Source: Streptomyces sp. CB01201
GTDB lineage: Bacteria > Actinomycetota > Actinomycetes > Streptomycetales > Streptomycetaceae
Assembly: GCF_002803085.1 (NCBI RefSeq)
Contig: NZ_NNBJ01000007.1
Location: 186,001-250,000, forward strand
Reading direction: 5' to 3'
DNA length: 64,000 nucleotides
Each line of letters opens with the position of its first letter. Positions within the stretch are counted from its first letter, which is position 1. The position numbers and the translations under genes were made by a program. Under the pieces are notes generated by a model, which did no database searches, was not told the DNA's origin, and worked only from the letters and a program-made list of their open reading frames with translations. Below are positions 34,792-41,772 of this stretch, piece by piece.

Positions 34792-34804
34792 CAAGTTTGC
34801 GCAG
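34787..34804. promoter_or_regulatory. Operator site 3, upstream of the DUF6039/AT-ER2 operon
   Basis: CTGCTCA-AGTT-TGCGCAG: perfect left arm, one mismatch in the right. TAGCGT starts at 34,826, 21 bases downstream, as candidate -10. The first gene starts 88 bases after the site. Confidence 0.65.
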
Positions 34805-34892
34805 CCGCCGTGCCACCGCCCGTCCTAGCGTGACTGCACCGTCTCGTCAGCTCGGAAACGCGCCCGTCCACCTTCGGCCTGAAGGACATGAC

Positions 34893-35792
34893 ATGACTCA
34901 GCAGACGTCCCGCCGGGAGTCCGGCCTCAGCACCGCCGGCGCCCAGAGTTCGGTGCCCGCCGACAAGTTGCTCCACTCGGGCAACGCCGGATTCATCATC
35001 GCCCGGAGCGCCCAGCTCAAGTACGAGCACCGGGCCGAGGGACGCAAGTTGTTCGCCGACGTGATCGCCTACATGAACCAGGCGGACCTCAACGGCGCCT
35101 CCTTCTTCTTCTACGAGGAGGCGTTCGGCCGCCAGGACCGCGTGCACTGGCTGATCCACTGGAAGACGCCGAACGACTTCGCCATCAGTCTCCACATGGT
35201 CGATCACGACGAGAAGATGATCGACATGCTGGAGAGCGACCGCGTCGTCGGCGACGCGAGCGCCGGAGTCTGGGGCCGGGCGGTCGTCGAGGGATCCGTC
35301 CAGGAGCGCATCCTCGTACCGCAGCACGGACTGGTCCACGAGGAGGGCGAGCACCAGGACGACGTGTGGGTCGACCCGGCGCGGCTGCAGACCCGCCAGT
35401 CGGAGGACCAGCTGCTGCACTCGGCCAACTCCGTGCTGACCCTGCACCGCGTGGGACAGGCGTCCCACGAGTTCCGCAAGGAGGCCAGGCACTACGCCTT
35501 CGCCTGGCAGAACGAGATCAACACCAAGCTCGCGGGGCGGGCGACCTCGTACCTCTACGAGGAGACCTTCGGTGTGATGGACCGGCTGCACTGGCTCATC
35601 CACCTCAAGGACTTCGACACCTACCAGGAGCTGCTCGCCATGGAGCGCGAGGACGAGGGCTTCCAGAAGCTCCAGGGACGGGAGTTCGTCGCCGAGAGCA
35701 AGGGGGGCGGCCGGTGGGGCCGCGCCTTCGTCCAGGGTTCCATCGAGGACACCCTGCTGCTGCCGTACCAGTACGGCAGCACCGCCCGGTGA
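34893..35792 (+). CDS. DUF6039-like protein A (two internal repeats)
   Basis: 299 residues made of two homologous halves. Each starts with LLHS-(G/A)N and continues with a hydrophobic strand, a helix rich in charged residues and the motif (F/Y)EE-(A/T)FG...HWLIH. Half one has EEAFGRQDRVHWLIHW and half two has EETFGVMDRLHWLIHL. No signal peptide, membrane segment or known catalytic motif is visible. The alternating strand/helix pattern suggests an alpha/beta-barrel dimer of the ABM/ferredoxin-like kind, but that is a guess. I believe the family is the one labelled DUF6039; its function is not known to me. It overlaps the start of AT-ER2 by four bases (GTGA), so both are made together. A paralogue follows AT-ER2. 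Confidence 0.75.
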   Translation: MTQQTSRRESGLSTAGAQSSVPADKLLHSGNAGFIIARSAQLKYEHRAEGRKLFADVIAYMNQADLNGASFFFYEEAFGRQDRVHWLIHWKTPNDFAISLHMVDHDEKMIDMLESDRVVGDASAGVWGRAVVEGSVQERILVPQHGLVHEEGEHQDDVWVDPARLQTRQSEDQLLHSANSVLTLHRVGQASHEFRKEARHYAFAWQNEINTKLAGRATSYLYEETFGVMDRLHWLIHLKDFDTYQELLAMEREDEGFQKLQGREFVAESKGGGRWGRAFVQGSIEDTLLLPYQYGSTAR

Positions 35793-38059
35793 GAGCCTGG
35801 GTCTTCGGCGGTCAGGGCACACAACGCAAGGGAATGGGCGAGGACCTCTTCGCCCGCTTCCCCGAGCATACGGCCACCGCCGACCGGGTCCTGGGCGAGT
35901 CCGTGGCGGAGCTGTGCCTGCGTGACCCGGAGGGAAGACTCGGCCGTACGCGGTGGACGCAGCCCGCGCTCTTCGTGGTGAACGCCCTCGCGCAGTTCGC
36001 CGCCCGGGAGGAGGGCCCGGCGCCCGACGTCCTGGCCGGACACAGCCTGGGCGAGTACAACGCCCTCGTCGCCGCGGACTGCTTCGACTTCGAGACCGGC
36101 CTGCGGCTGGTCAAGCGGCGTGGGGAGCTGATGGCGCAGGCCGACGGCGGCGGCATGCTCGCCGTCCTCGGTCTCACCATCGCGCGGGTGGAGGCGCTGC
36201 TGCGGAGCACGGGCGTCACCGACGTCGACCTGGCCAACTACAACACCGCGACCCAGGTGATCGTGTCCGGCTCGGCCGCCTCCATCGCGACGGTGCGCAC
36301 GGCCGTGCGGGCGAGAGAAGGGGCTCGCTGCATCCCTCTGGCCACCAGCGGTGCGTTCCACTCCCGGCACATGGCGGCGGCCGCCACGGAGTTCGCCGCG
36401 TTCCTGGCCGGGATGGAGTTCCGCGAGCCCCGCATTCCGGTGATCGCCAACGCGACCGCCCGCCCCTACCCGCCGTCCGGGGTGGCCCGGCTGCTGGTCG
36501 ACCAGATCACCTCACGGGTGCGCTGGCACGAGACCATGCTCCACCTGATCGAGCAAGGTGTAGGCGAACTGCGGGAGTTCGGCCCGCAGCATGTGCTCAC
36601 CCCGATGTGGCGGGCGGCACTGGCGGAGCCGCGAGCGGTGGACCCGCCGGCCGGCCCCGCCCCACTCGCCGCCCCCGTACCGGCGGCACCGGCTCCGTCG
36701 GCCGCCGACCCGGCGGCTGCCCGGCTGGGCAGCGCCGAGTTCCGTGCGGACTTCGGGCTGCGCTACGCCTACCTCGCCGGGAGCATGTTCCGTGGGGTGG
36801 CCTCCGTCGAACTCGTCGCCAGGATGGGTCTGTCCGGTCTCATGGGGTACCTCGGCGCGGGGGGCCTGCCACTGTCCCGGGTCGAGGAGGCGGTCGCCCA
36901 ACTCGCCCGTACCCCGCACCTCGACGGCCGGTACGGAGTCAACGTCCTGCACGACATGTCCGACCCCGGTGCGGAGGAAGCCCTGGTGAGCCTCCTGCTC
37001 CGGCAGGGGGTCCGGCACATCGAGGCTGCCGCGTTCACCACGGTGACCCCCGCGCTCGTGCGCTTCCGGTTCCGCGGCGCCCACCGGGGCCCGGACGGCG
37101 CCCCGGTGGCCGTACGGACCGTGCTGGCCAAGTGCTCCCGTCCTGAGGTCGCCCAGTCCTTCCTCTCGCCGCCCCCGCAGGGCGTGCTCGCCCGGCTGGT
37201 GGCCGAGGGAGGGCTGTCGGAGACCGAGGCGGCGGTGGCGCGTGAGCTTCCGGTGGCCGGGGACATCTGCGTCGAGGCGGACTCCGCCGGGCACACCGAC
37301 GGCGGGGTCTCGCTCGCCCTCGTGCCGGTCATGACCGCGCTGCGCGACCGACTCACCGCGCGTCACTCCTACCCCCGCCGGCCGAGGGTGGGCGCCTCCG
37401 GTGGACTCGGCACCCCGCAGGCGGTCGCCGCCGCCTTCGTCCTGGGCGCGGACTTCGTCGTCACCGGCTCGGTCAACCAGTGCTCGCCGCAGGCCGGGAC
37501 ATCGGACGCGGTCAAGGACCTGCTGGCGACGCTGGGCGTGCAGGACACCACCTACGCTCCGGCGGGCGACCTCTTCGAGATGGGCTCGAAGGTCCAGGTC
37601 GTCCGCAAGGGGACCCTGTTCGCCGCCCGCGCGAACAAGCTCCACCAGCTCTACCGCCAGTACCCCGGCCTCGACGCGCTCGATGCCGGGACCCGCAGGA
37701 CCCTGGAACGGGACCTCTTCCGCGCGCCTTTGGCCCAGGTGTGGAAGCAGACCCGCGAGCACTACCTGGAGACCGGCCGCCCGCACGAGGTGGACCGCGC
37801 GGAGAGCGACCCCCGCCACAAGATGGCGCTGGTCTTCAAGTCCTACTTCGCGCGCACCAACCGTGCCGCGCAGGAGGGCGACCCCGCCGAGCGGGCCAAC
37901 TACCAGATCCACTGCGGGCCGGCCGCCGGCGCGTTCAACGGCTTCGTGCGGGGCACCGATCTGGAGCCCTGGCGGGAGCGGCATGTGGATCTGATCGCCG
38001 AGCGGCTGATGACCGGGGCGGCCGAGGTGCTGCGCCTGCGGTGCGCGGCGTACGGCTGA
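35789..38059 (+). CDS. Trans-acting acyltransferase-enoylreductase didomain, intact (AT-ER2)
   Basis: 756 residues. AT about 1-290 with FGGQGTQ, Ser86 in GHSLGEYNA and His191 in GAFHSRHM, the pattern of malonyl-specific enzymes. A short Pro/Ala linker follows, then a PfaD-like FMN-dependent enoylreductase (about 320-755) with YLGAGGLPL, EADSAGHTDGG, ASGGLGTPQA, GSVNQCSPQA and FAARANKLHQLYRQYP, all intact. It should provide malonyl units to the AT-less PKS modules and reduce a double bond in trans. Architecture matches didomain proteins such as LnmG of leinamycin. The GTG start at 35,789 overlaps the stop of the DUF6039-like gene, and a second DUF6039-like gene starts 49 bases after its end. 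Confidence 0.92.
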   Translation: MRAWVFGGQGTQRKGMGEDLFARFPEHTATADRVLGESVAELCLRDPEGRLGRTRWTQPALFVVNALAQFAAREEGPAPDVLAGHSLGEYNALVAADCFDFETGLRLVKRRGELMAQADGGGMLAVLGLTIARVEALLRSTGVTDVDLANYNTATQVIVSGSAASIATVRTAVRAREGARCIPLATSGAFHSRHMAAAATEFAAFLAGMEFREPRIPVIANATARPYPPSGVARLLVDQITSRVRWHETMLHLIEQGVGELREFGPQHVLTPMWRAALAEPRAVDPPAGPAPLAAPVPAAPAPSAADPAAARLGSAEFRADFGLRYAYLAGSMFRGVASVELVARMGLSGLMGYLGAGGLPLSRVEEAVAQLARTPHLDGRYGVNVLHDMSDPGAEEALVSLLLRQGVRHIEAAAFTTVTPALVRFRFRGAHRGPDGAPVAVRTVLAKCSRPEVAQSFLSPPPQGVLARLVAEGGLSETEAAVARELPVAGDICVEADSAGHTDGGVSLALVPVMTALRDRLTARHSYPRRPRVGASGGLGTPQAVAAAFVLGADFVVTGSVNQCSPQAGTSDAVKDLLATLGVQDTTYAPAGDLFEMGSKVQVVRKGTLFAARANKLHQLYRQYPGLDALDAGTRRTLERDLFRAPLAQVWKQTREHYLETGRPHEVDRAESDPRHKMALVFKSYFARTNRAAQEGDPAERANYQIHCGPAAGAFNGFVRGTDLEPWRERHVDLIAERLMTGAAEVLRLRCAAYG

Positions 38060-38108
38060 ACCCCGGCACCACCGCGCCTTGTGTACCCGACGTGATGAGG
38101 AGACCCGT

Positions 38109-39041
38109 ATGACCGAGGACAGCAACAGGCCCGTCGTTCCGCCCGCCCTCCACCAGACCTCGCAACCCCCGGAAAAGGTCCTGCACTCGGGGAACGCCGG
38201 CGTCGTCGTCGAGCGTGTCGCGCAGATCGCCGCGGGGCAGAGCGGCACGGCCCGTGCGCTGGCCCGGGAGGCGGCCGAGTTCGCCAACGACAAGCACGCG
38301 GGTCTGGTGACCGTGTTCGTCTACGACGAGACCTTCGGCGTCAAGGACCGCATCCACTGGCTGATCCACTTCCACTCGCTGGAGGACTACGAGCGGCTCC
38401 TGCACATGGGCGGCGCCCAGGACTTCAGGGACGGTGTGCTCGGCGGCTTCGTGGCGCAGCGCAGCGCGCGGGAGTGGGAGGCCGCGTTCGTCCCCGGCAG
38501 CGTCCAGGAGACGATGATGTTCCCGCACCGCTGGGGGATGTTCGGCACCGCGACCCAGAAGATGGCGCAGGACCCGGCGATGAGCCCGCTCGACCCGGCG
38601 CGTGAGGGCCCCTGGTTCGAGGTGCTGCCGGCCGCGCACCAGACCTCGGTGGCGCCGGAGTCGCTGCTCAACACCGCCACCGCGGGCGTGGTGATGCACC
38701 GGACGGTGGACTTCAGCTACGAGTTCCGCGCCGAGGCGCGGCTGTTCGCCCGCACCGTCACGGAGAACACCAACCTCAACTCTGGCGGTCAGGCTTCCGC
38801 CTTCGTGTTCGAGGAGGCGTTCGGGAAGATGGAACGGATGCACTTCCTGATCCACATGCAGTCCCTGAGCACCATGTACGCGCTGATGGGGATAGACGCG
38901 CGGACCGATCCGTCGTCCCCCCGCGCCACGTACATGCAGGACTGGGTCTCGCCCGAGAAGGGTGGCGGCCGCTGGGACCGGATGATCGTCGAGGGCGGCG
39001 GCCGGGACAGTGCGCTGACCCCTCAGTACTGGGGCGGCTGA
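38109..39041 (+). CDS. DUF6039-like protein B (two internal repeats)
   Basis: 310 residues, paralogous to the protein on the other side of AT-ER2 and also built of two repeats: VLHSGNAGVVVERV...YDETFGVKDRIHWLIHF and LLNTATAGVVMHRT...FEEAFGKMERMHFLIHM. With four repeat copies in two proteins the family has expanded by duplication. A linker of about 40 residues between the halves (TQKMAQDPAMSPLDP) is longer than in copy A. The ATG follows GAGGAG by 8 bases. It is the last gene of the operon and is followed by a bidirectional terminator. Function unknown; the conserved operon position beside a trans-AT suggests a role in handling PKS intermediates or product protection. Confidence 0.75.
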   Translation: MTEDSNRPVVPPALHQTSQPPEKVLHSGNAGVVVERVAQIAAGQSGTARALAREAAEFANDKHAGLVTVFVYDETFGVKDRIHWLIHFHSLEDYERLLHMGGAQDFRDGVLGGFVAQRSAREWEAAFVPGSVQETMMFPHRWGMFGTATQKMAQDPAMSPLDPAREGPWFEVLPAAHQTSVAPESLLNTATAGVVMHRTVDFSYEFRAEARLFARTVTENTNLNSGGQASAFVFEEAFGKMERMHFLIHMQSLSTMYALMGIDARTDPSSPRATYMQDWVSPEKGGGRWDRMIVEGGGRDSALTPQYWGG

Positions 39042-39052
39042 CCTCCGTACGG

Positions 39053-39096
39053 CGAAAGGGCCGCGGCGCTCCGAGCGGAGCGTCGCGGCCCTTTCG
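39053..39096. terminator. Bidirectional terminator
   Basis: A 20-bp stem (39,053-39,072 with 39,077-39,096) has one G-T pair and a 4-base loop, flanked by A-rich and T-rich triplets on the two sides. It lies between the convergent DUF6039-like and VOC genes and can serve both. Confidence 0.9.
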
Positions 39097-39114
39097 TTCA
39101 GGCCGGGTGGTGGA

Positions 39115-39480
39115 TCAGACGGCCGTCGTCACGCAGAAGAGGTGACCGGCGGGGTCGGCGAACACCCGCCACTTGTCACCGCCGGGCTGGAAGTCCGGCT
39201 TGGTGGCGCCCAGGGCGAGTACGCCCTTCTCCGCCTCGTCGAGGTCGCTGACGCTGAAGTCCAGGTGCATCTGTTTGTCCTGGCTCGGCCACTCGGGGGC
39301 GCGGTGGTCGGCCACCCGCTGGAACCCCATCTTGCCGGTCCCGTCCTCGCTGGCGATGAACGCGAAGTCCTCGCTGGTGAAGACCACCTTCCAACCGGTG
39401 ATCCCGCAGTAGAACTCGGCGAGTTCAGCAGGCTCGACCGCATCGAGAGTGACTGAGGCCAGCTGGCCAATGGAACTCAT
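39115..39480 (-). CDS. VOC-family (glyoxalase/bleomycin-resistance fold) protein
   Basis: 121 residues of the vicinal-oxygen-chelate fold: ASVTLDAVEPAELAEFYCGITGW, then MHLDFSVSDLDEAEKGVLALGA, and the C-terminal FADPAGHLFCVTTA. Members bind or modify small molecules, and some sequester antibiotics such as bleomycin. One VOC monomer contains two repeat units and usually works as a dimer. Position in the cluster, beside the DUF3224 gene on the same strand, makes a self-resistance or chaperone-like role plausible, but similar proteins are common in Streptomyces chromosomes. Confidence 0.85.
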   Translation of the reverse strand: MSSIGQLASVTLDAVEPAELAEFYCGITGWKVVFTSEDFAFIASEDGTGKMGFQRVADHRAPEWPSQDKQMHLDFSVSDLDEAEKGVLALGATKPDFQPGGDKWRVFADPAGHLFCVTTAV

Positions 39481-39608
39481 CTGAAGCTTCCTTCCTCAGG
39501 ACAGTGCCCCGGTCGGCCGCCTGGTGAACGGACGGTCCGGGCGGGGCCAGTCGTGTGACACATCGAGACTATGCGCGCGTGGCCCGGGGCGCGCGCCGGT
39601 CCGCCGGA

Positions 39609-40016
39609 TTACCCGAAGGAGTGATCCAGCGTCACCGCCGCGTTGCCGTTGGGGCCCGGGTTGTCGCAGAAGTACTCGCCCTCTCCGCTGATCCCGGCCA
39701 GGGCGCCGGTGCCCGATCCCTCCACGACGGTGAGCGCGGCCTTGGCCTTGCCTCCCGCCGTGCTGCCGCTGATCCGCAGGACGAAGGTGCCCTCGCGGTC
39801 ACCGACACGGCCGGTCACCCGCTCCAGGCCGGTGAACGTGCTGGTGCCGTCCGGGCCCAGCGCGATGAGCACGTGCTGGCTGCCCTCGGCCTCGATTCCG
39901 CCCCGGTAGTGGTTGGACACGATGCCGTGCATGAGCATCGGAGCGCCCTCGGCATCGGCGTAGGGCGCCGGCTGCCAGGGGTCCCAGGTCATATCGCTGG
40001 TCGACTGTGTCGCCAT
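39609..40016 (-). CDS. DUF3224-family protein
   Basis: 135 residues predicted as a beta-barrel: alternating Gly-rich strands such as GIEAEGSQHVLIALG, GTSTFTGLERVTGRVGDREGTFVL and GSGTGALAGISGEGEYFCDN. This matches the small DUF3224 family, whose function I do not know; the fold is related to lipocalin/allene-oxide-cyclase-like barrels. The ATG at 40,014-40,016 has GAGAGGAA 6 bases upstream. Operator site 4 lies 101 bases upstream, and on this strand an AGAATC hexamer sits 21 bases from the operator arm. The gene is therefore probably part of the regulon. It ends 128 bases before the VOC gene start. Confidence 0.7.
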   Translation of the reverse strand: MATQSTSDMTWDPWQPAPYADAEGAPMLMHGIVSNHYRGGIEAEGSQHVLIALGPDGTSTFTGLERVTGRVGDREGTFVLRISGSTAGGKAKAALTVVEGSGTGALAGISGEGEYFCDNPGPNGNAAVTLDHSFG

Positions 40017-40117
40017 GCGCGTTCCTCTCGCTCGCGGGCCGCGGCCTCGGGCCGGTCGCGGCGGGCCTTCGCCCGCCGTGCGGAGCAACGGATTCTCCCG
40101 GCTTCCGAGCCCCCTTT

Positions 40118-40135
40118 CTGCTCACAATTGAGCAG
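40118..40135. promoter_or_regulatory. Operator site 4 (perfect), between divergent DUF3224 and PIG-L genes
   Basis: CTGCTCA-CAAT-TGAGCAG: both 7-base arms match perfectly. It is the best copy in the window. The PIG-L start is 93 bases to the right and the DUF3224 start 101 bases to the left. Confidence 0.8.
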
Positions 40136-40228
40136 TTCGCGGGAGCGGTTCAAAAGGGGAAAGCGATAGCGCCGGACAACGCCGATATCTCTGTCGATAA
40201 AAGAACTCCCGATGCTACGTTGACCCTC

Positions 40229-40945
40229 ATGAGCCAAGATTTGGAAATCATGCCGGAGGACTGGAATCGGGCACTGGCGGTGGTGGCCCACCCGGACGAC
40301 ATGGAGTTCGGGGCGGCCGGTGCGGTCGCGCGCTGGACCGCGGCGGGCAGGACCGTCACCTATCTCGTCGCGAGTCGCGGGGAGGCCGGGATCGACACCC
40401 TGCCGCCCGAGCGCGCGGCCGCGCTGCGCGAGCGCGAGCAGCGGGCCGGCGCGGCCGTCGTGGGCGCGTCCGGCGTCGAGTTCCTCGACCACCCCGACGG
40501 GGCGATCGAGTACGGGCTGGCGCTGCGCCGCGAGTTCGCCGCCGCGATACGCCGGCACCGCCCCGAGCTGGTGATCGGCTTCTGCCACCACGACCAGTCG
40601 TCGAGCGGTCGGTGGAACTCACCCGACCACCGCAACACCGGGCGGGCGCTGCTGGACGCGGTGGGGGACGCGGGGAACCGGTGGGTCTTCCGGGACCTGG
40701 GCCTGGACCCGTGGCAGGGCGTGAAGTACGTGGCCATGTCCAACTCCCCGCAGCCGACGCACGCCGTGGACGTCAGCGCCGTCCTCGACAAGGCGATCGC
40801 CTCACTGGAGGCGCACAGCAGCTACCTGGCGGCGCAGCAGCCCCCGATCACGGACGTGAAGGGTCCGCTCATGGGCCTGGCGCAGGCGACCGGCACCCGC
40901 TTCGGCGGCGTACCGGCCATCGCCTTCGAGATGATCCGGCGCTGA
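40229..40945 (+). CDS. PIG-L/LmbE-family deacetylase
   Basis: 238 residues with the zinc-binding AHPDDMEFG at the N-terminus and the second metal/active-site element NSPDHRNTG. This is the fold of GlcNAc-type deacetylases (MshB, BshB, LmbE). In actinomycetes the group includes MshB and Mca, which act in mycothiol synthesis and cleavage of mycothiol conjugates; others deacetylate sugars in antibiotics. The exact substrate cannot be read from sequence. The ATG at 40,229 has only a weak ribosome site. The gene is alone on this strand between operator site 4 and a strong terminator. Confidence 0.85.
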   Translation: MSQDLEIMPEDWNRALAVVAHPDDMEFGAAGAVARWTAAGRTVTYLVASRGEAGIDTLPPERAAALREREQRAGAAVVGASGVEFLDHPDGAIEYGLALRREFAAAIRRHRPELVIGFCHHDQSSSGRWNSPDHRNTGRALLDAVGDAGNRWVFRDLGLDPWQGVKYVAMSNSPQPTHAVDVSAVLDKAIASLEAHSSYLAAQQPPITDVKGPLMGLAQATGTRFGGVPAIAFEMIRR

Positions 40946-40957
40946 CGGAGCCCAAAG

Positions 40958-40997
40958 GGGCGGCGGCCGCGACCGGGACAGGTCGCGGCCGCCGCCC
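40958..40997. terminator. Bidirectional terminator
   Basis: Two perfect 17-base arms (40,958-40,974 and 40,981-40,997) with a 6-base loop, between the convergent PIG-L and methyltransferase genes. Confidence 0.9.
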
Positions 40998-41025
40998 GTC
41001 CCGGGTCAGGGTCCGCCCTTTCTCA

Positions 41026-41772
41026 TCAGGGCTTGCGGTACACGCTGTGGTGCACCCGCCACTGCTGCGGGCGCGGCCGGTCCTGGTCGGGGAGCGCGCG
41101 AAGCTCGGCCAGGGCCGGCTCCACCACCCGCGCCCAGGTGTCGTCGTCGACGTTCCACAGGAACGGCGGCAGGCGCCGTTCCAGGCTCTCCAGCAACTGG
41201 CGCGGTGAGGTGGCCCGTTCGTAGTCCGGCGCGAAGTCGTGACCGACCAGCAGCAGACCGGCCTTCCGGGCCGCGGCGTCCAGCCTCTCGGGGGTGTCGG
41301 GGCGCGGCGGGTGCAGTTCGCCGAGCCGGTCCAGCACGGCGACCAGTTCGTCGGGGTCGGCCGCAGGGTCCCCGTGCGCGGCCAGCAGCCGTCCGTCGGG
41401 CGTCAGCACCCGTACGGCCTCGCGCAGGGCCGTGGGCATGTCGGCCACCAGGTGCAGCACATGGACGAAGACCACGTTCGCGAAGGCGCCGTCGGGGAAG
41501 GGCAGCGACTGCGCGTCCGCCACGGCGACCCTGCCCCCCAGCCTGCTGTGGGCGCGCGAGAGCATCTGCGGCGACAGGTCCACGCCGTACACCCGGTGGC
41601 CCAGTTCGCTCAGGCCCGCCGCGACGATCCCGGTGCCGGTGCCGACCTCCAGCACCGGGCCCGGCGTGAGATCGGCGACGAGCCGGGCGGCGGCCTCGCG
41701 GCCGCGCTCGATCCCGCCTCGCATCCGGTCGTAGTCGTCCGCCACGCGGTCGAATGCCATCGACTCCGTCAT
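41026..41772 (-). CDS. SAM-dependent class I methyltransferase
   Basis: 248 residues. The SAM-binding motif I is VLEVGTGTGIVAAGL; motif II, VYGVDLSPQMLSRA; then ADAQSLPFPDGAFANVVFVHVLHLV, typical of methyltransf_11-type enzymes related to UbiE. It could methylate an O, N, S or C atom of the product, and the family does not reveal which. Its ATG (41,770-41,772) overlaps the stop of the hydrolase gene upstream by four bases (ATGA), so both are translationally coupled in a reverse-strand pair driven from the region around operator site 5. Confidence 0.88.
   Translation of the reverse strand: MTESMAFDRVADDYDRMRGGIERGREAAARLVADLTPGPVLEVGTGTGIVAAGLSELGHRVYGVDLSPQMLSRAHSRLGGRVAVADAQSLPFPDGAFANVVFVHVLHLVADMPTALREAVRVLTPDGRLLAAHGDPAADPDELVAVLDRLGELHPPRPDTPERLDAAARKAGLLLVGHDFAPDYERATSPRQLLESLERRLPPFLWNVDDDTWARVVEPALAELRALPDQDRPRPQQWRVHHSVYRKP

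Noticed and set aside
40118..40135. Operator as a LexA box or a CRP/FNR site
   Set aside because: LexA sites in actinomycetes centre on GAAC-N4-GTTC, and CRP/FNR half-sites carry TGA at the outer, not the inner, edge. Neither fits TCA-N4-TGA.
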